Origin: Alteribacillus sp041949975
Lineage (GTDB): Bacteria; Bacillota; Bacilli; Bacillales; Marinococcaceae
Direction: 5' to 3'
Length of the DNA stretch: 64,000 bases
Assembly: GCF_041949975.1 (NCBI RefSeq)
Contig: NZ_JBHFQG010000015.1
Location: 1-64,000, forward strand
The position numbers were made by a program, and so were the translations under genes. The notes beneath the pieces were generated by a model. That model did no database searches, was not told the DNA's origin, and worked only from the letters and a program-made list of their open reading frames with translations. Within the stretch, counting starts at the first letter, position 1. Each line of letters begins with the position of its first letter. Below are positions 63,459 to 64,000 of the stretch, piece by piece.

Positions 63459-64000
63459 TTACACATTTTTCACAGCTTTTCTAGGAGGTTTTCTAAAAAA
63501 AGTTTTTTCTTCTTTTAGCGCTTTAAAAAGGGCATAGATCATAAATAAGGTGATAATGGAAAGGCTGCCACAATCATCGCGTTTTCTAATGCCTGCAGAC
63601 CTCCAGAATAAAGGAGAATTACTGCTGTAGCTGAAAGCATTATTCCCCAAATAAATTTCACTCTTGTTTCAGGGCTTAATGGCTAAAATGGACATTACGG
63701 TACCAAAAGGAAAGTTTTCAAACATCCCAAACAAGGCTTCTTCTGTCGCCATCTAAGATATAGCTGCCGTTCCTTCTGATTCAAGTGATATAGACGCTCC
63801 CCCAAAAACGGAAAACCATAAAAAACCAACAAGTGATGGGACGATTAACACGCCGAATGTAAATTCACGTAAGGTCCGGCCTTTAGAAACTCTGGCAATA
63901 AAAGTACCAACAAAAGGAGACCAGGCAATCCACCATGCCCAGAAAAAAATTGTCCAGCTGTTAATCCATTCCCGAGCTTCTTCTTCAAGAGGTGCAAACC
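63459..64000 (-). pseudogene. BCCT-family osmolyte transporter, broken, running off the window edge
   Basis: Reading from the edge, EWINSWTIFFWAWWIAWSPF and VGTFIARVSKGRTLREF are conserved BCCT helix 8-9 sequence (glycine-betaine type). An in-frame TAG follows AAIS near 63752. The frame goes on to MATEEALFGMFENFPFG and VMSILAI, then the segment expected to hold the FFITSADS motif is missing and the frame shifts to KPETRVKFIWGIMLSATAV and later to ALFKALKEEKTFF. A stop, a deletion and frameshifts together mark it as non-functional. The 5' part lies beyond the window. Confidence 0.85.

Overview
The window looks like chromosomal DNA from a spore-forming Bacillaceae, probably a moderately halophilic or haloalkaliphilic one. 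Support for this is indirect: AT-rich DNA with strong Shine-Dalgarno sites, an SleB-type spore-cortex hydrolase, Bacillus-type operons (nas/nir, mntABCD, thi), a gas-vesicle cluster in the Bacillus megaterium order, acidic extracytoplasmic proteins, and a (now broken) BCCT-type osmolyte transporter. No rRNA, tRNA, CRISPR array or complete insertion sequence was seen.

Layout. 0.3-2.3 kb: methionine gamma-lyase and a ZIP-like membrane protein. 2.4-14.8 kb: a nitrogen-assimilation island with nitrite reductase (nirB, nirD), a siroheme methyltransferase, cyanase (cynS), an FNT channel, a broken nitrate transporter (narK) and assimilatory nitrate reductase (nasC, nasB). Two TnrA-type boxes with identical promoter geometry drive the siroheme/nirBD operon and the FNT-cynS operon. 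15-18.6 kb: an oxidoreductase, then a TPP-riboswitch thiD-thiM-thiE salvage operon. 18.6-24.1 kb: an RND exporter with its MarR regulator, a second MarR protein and type II pantothenate kinase. 24.4-27.7 kb: cardiolipin synthase, glycerate kinase and a hypothetical gene. 28-32.5 kb: manganese ABC importer mntABCD behind two MntR-like boxes. 32.5-35.3 kb: sqdB-sqdX-gtrA, a predicted sulfoquinovosyl-diacylglycerol (sulfolipid) operon. 35.8-39.7 kb: a second TPP-riboswitch operon, tenI-thiO-thiS-thiG-thiF, making the thiazole half of thiamine. 39.8-49.8 kb: transporters, a tautomerase, a His-rich lipoprotein, a K+/H+ antiporter, a short tyrosine recombinase, a K+ channel, thiW, a purine permease and moaC. 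49.9-51.8 kb: a decaying stretch holding a guanidine-I riboswitch, two broken guanidinium-exporter (SMR) genes and a broken DUF421 gene. 51.8-56.4 kb: topoisomerase III, a 2-oxoglutarate dioxygenase and an EamA exporter. 56.9-61.9 kb: a gas-vesicle operon. 62-64 kb: a small gene, sleB and a BCCT pseudogene running off the edge.

How the parts fit. Nitrogen genes work as a chain: nitrate (NasBC) to nitrite (NirBD, with siroheme from the SUMT) to ammonium, with cyanate as a parallel ammonium source. The nitrate importer is broken, so nitrate uptake would need another transporter. The two thi operons supply and salvage thiazole and pyrimidine units, and ThiW probably imports a thiazole precursor. 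sqdBX together with cls suggests control of anionic membrane lipids. At least five genes (narK, gdnC, gdnD, DUF421, BCCT) carry combinations of frameshifts, stops and internal deletions, so either this lineage is losing accessory transport genes or the assembly has local errors. Two families of dispersed intergenic repeats run through the window.
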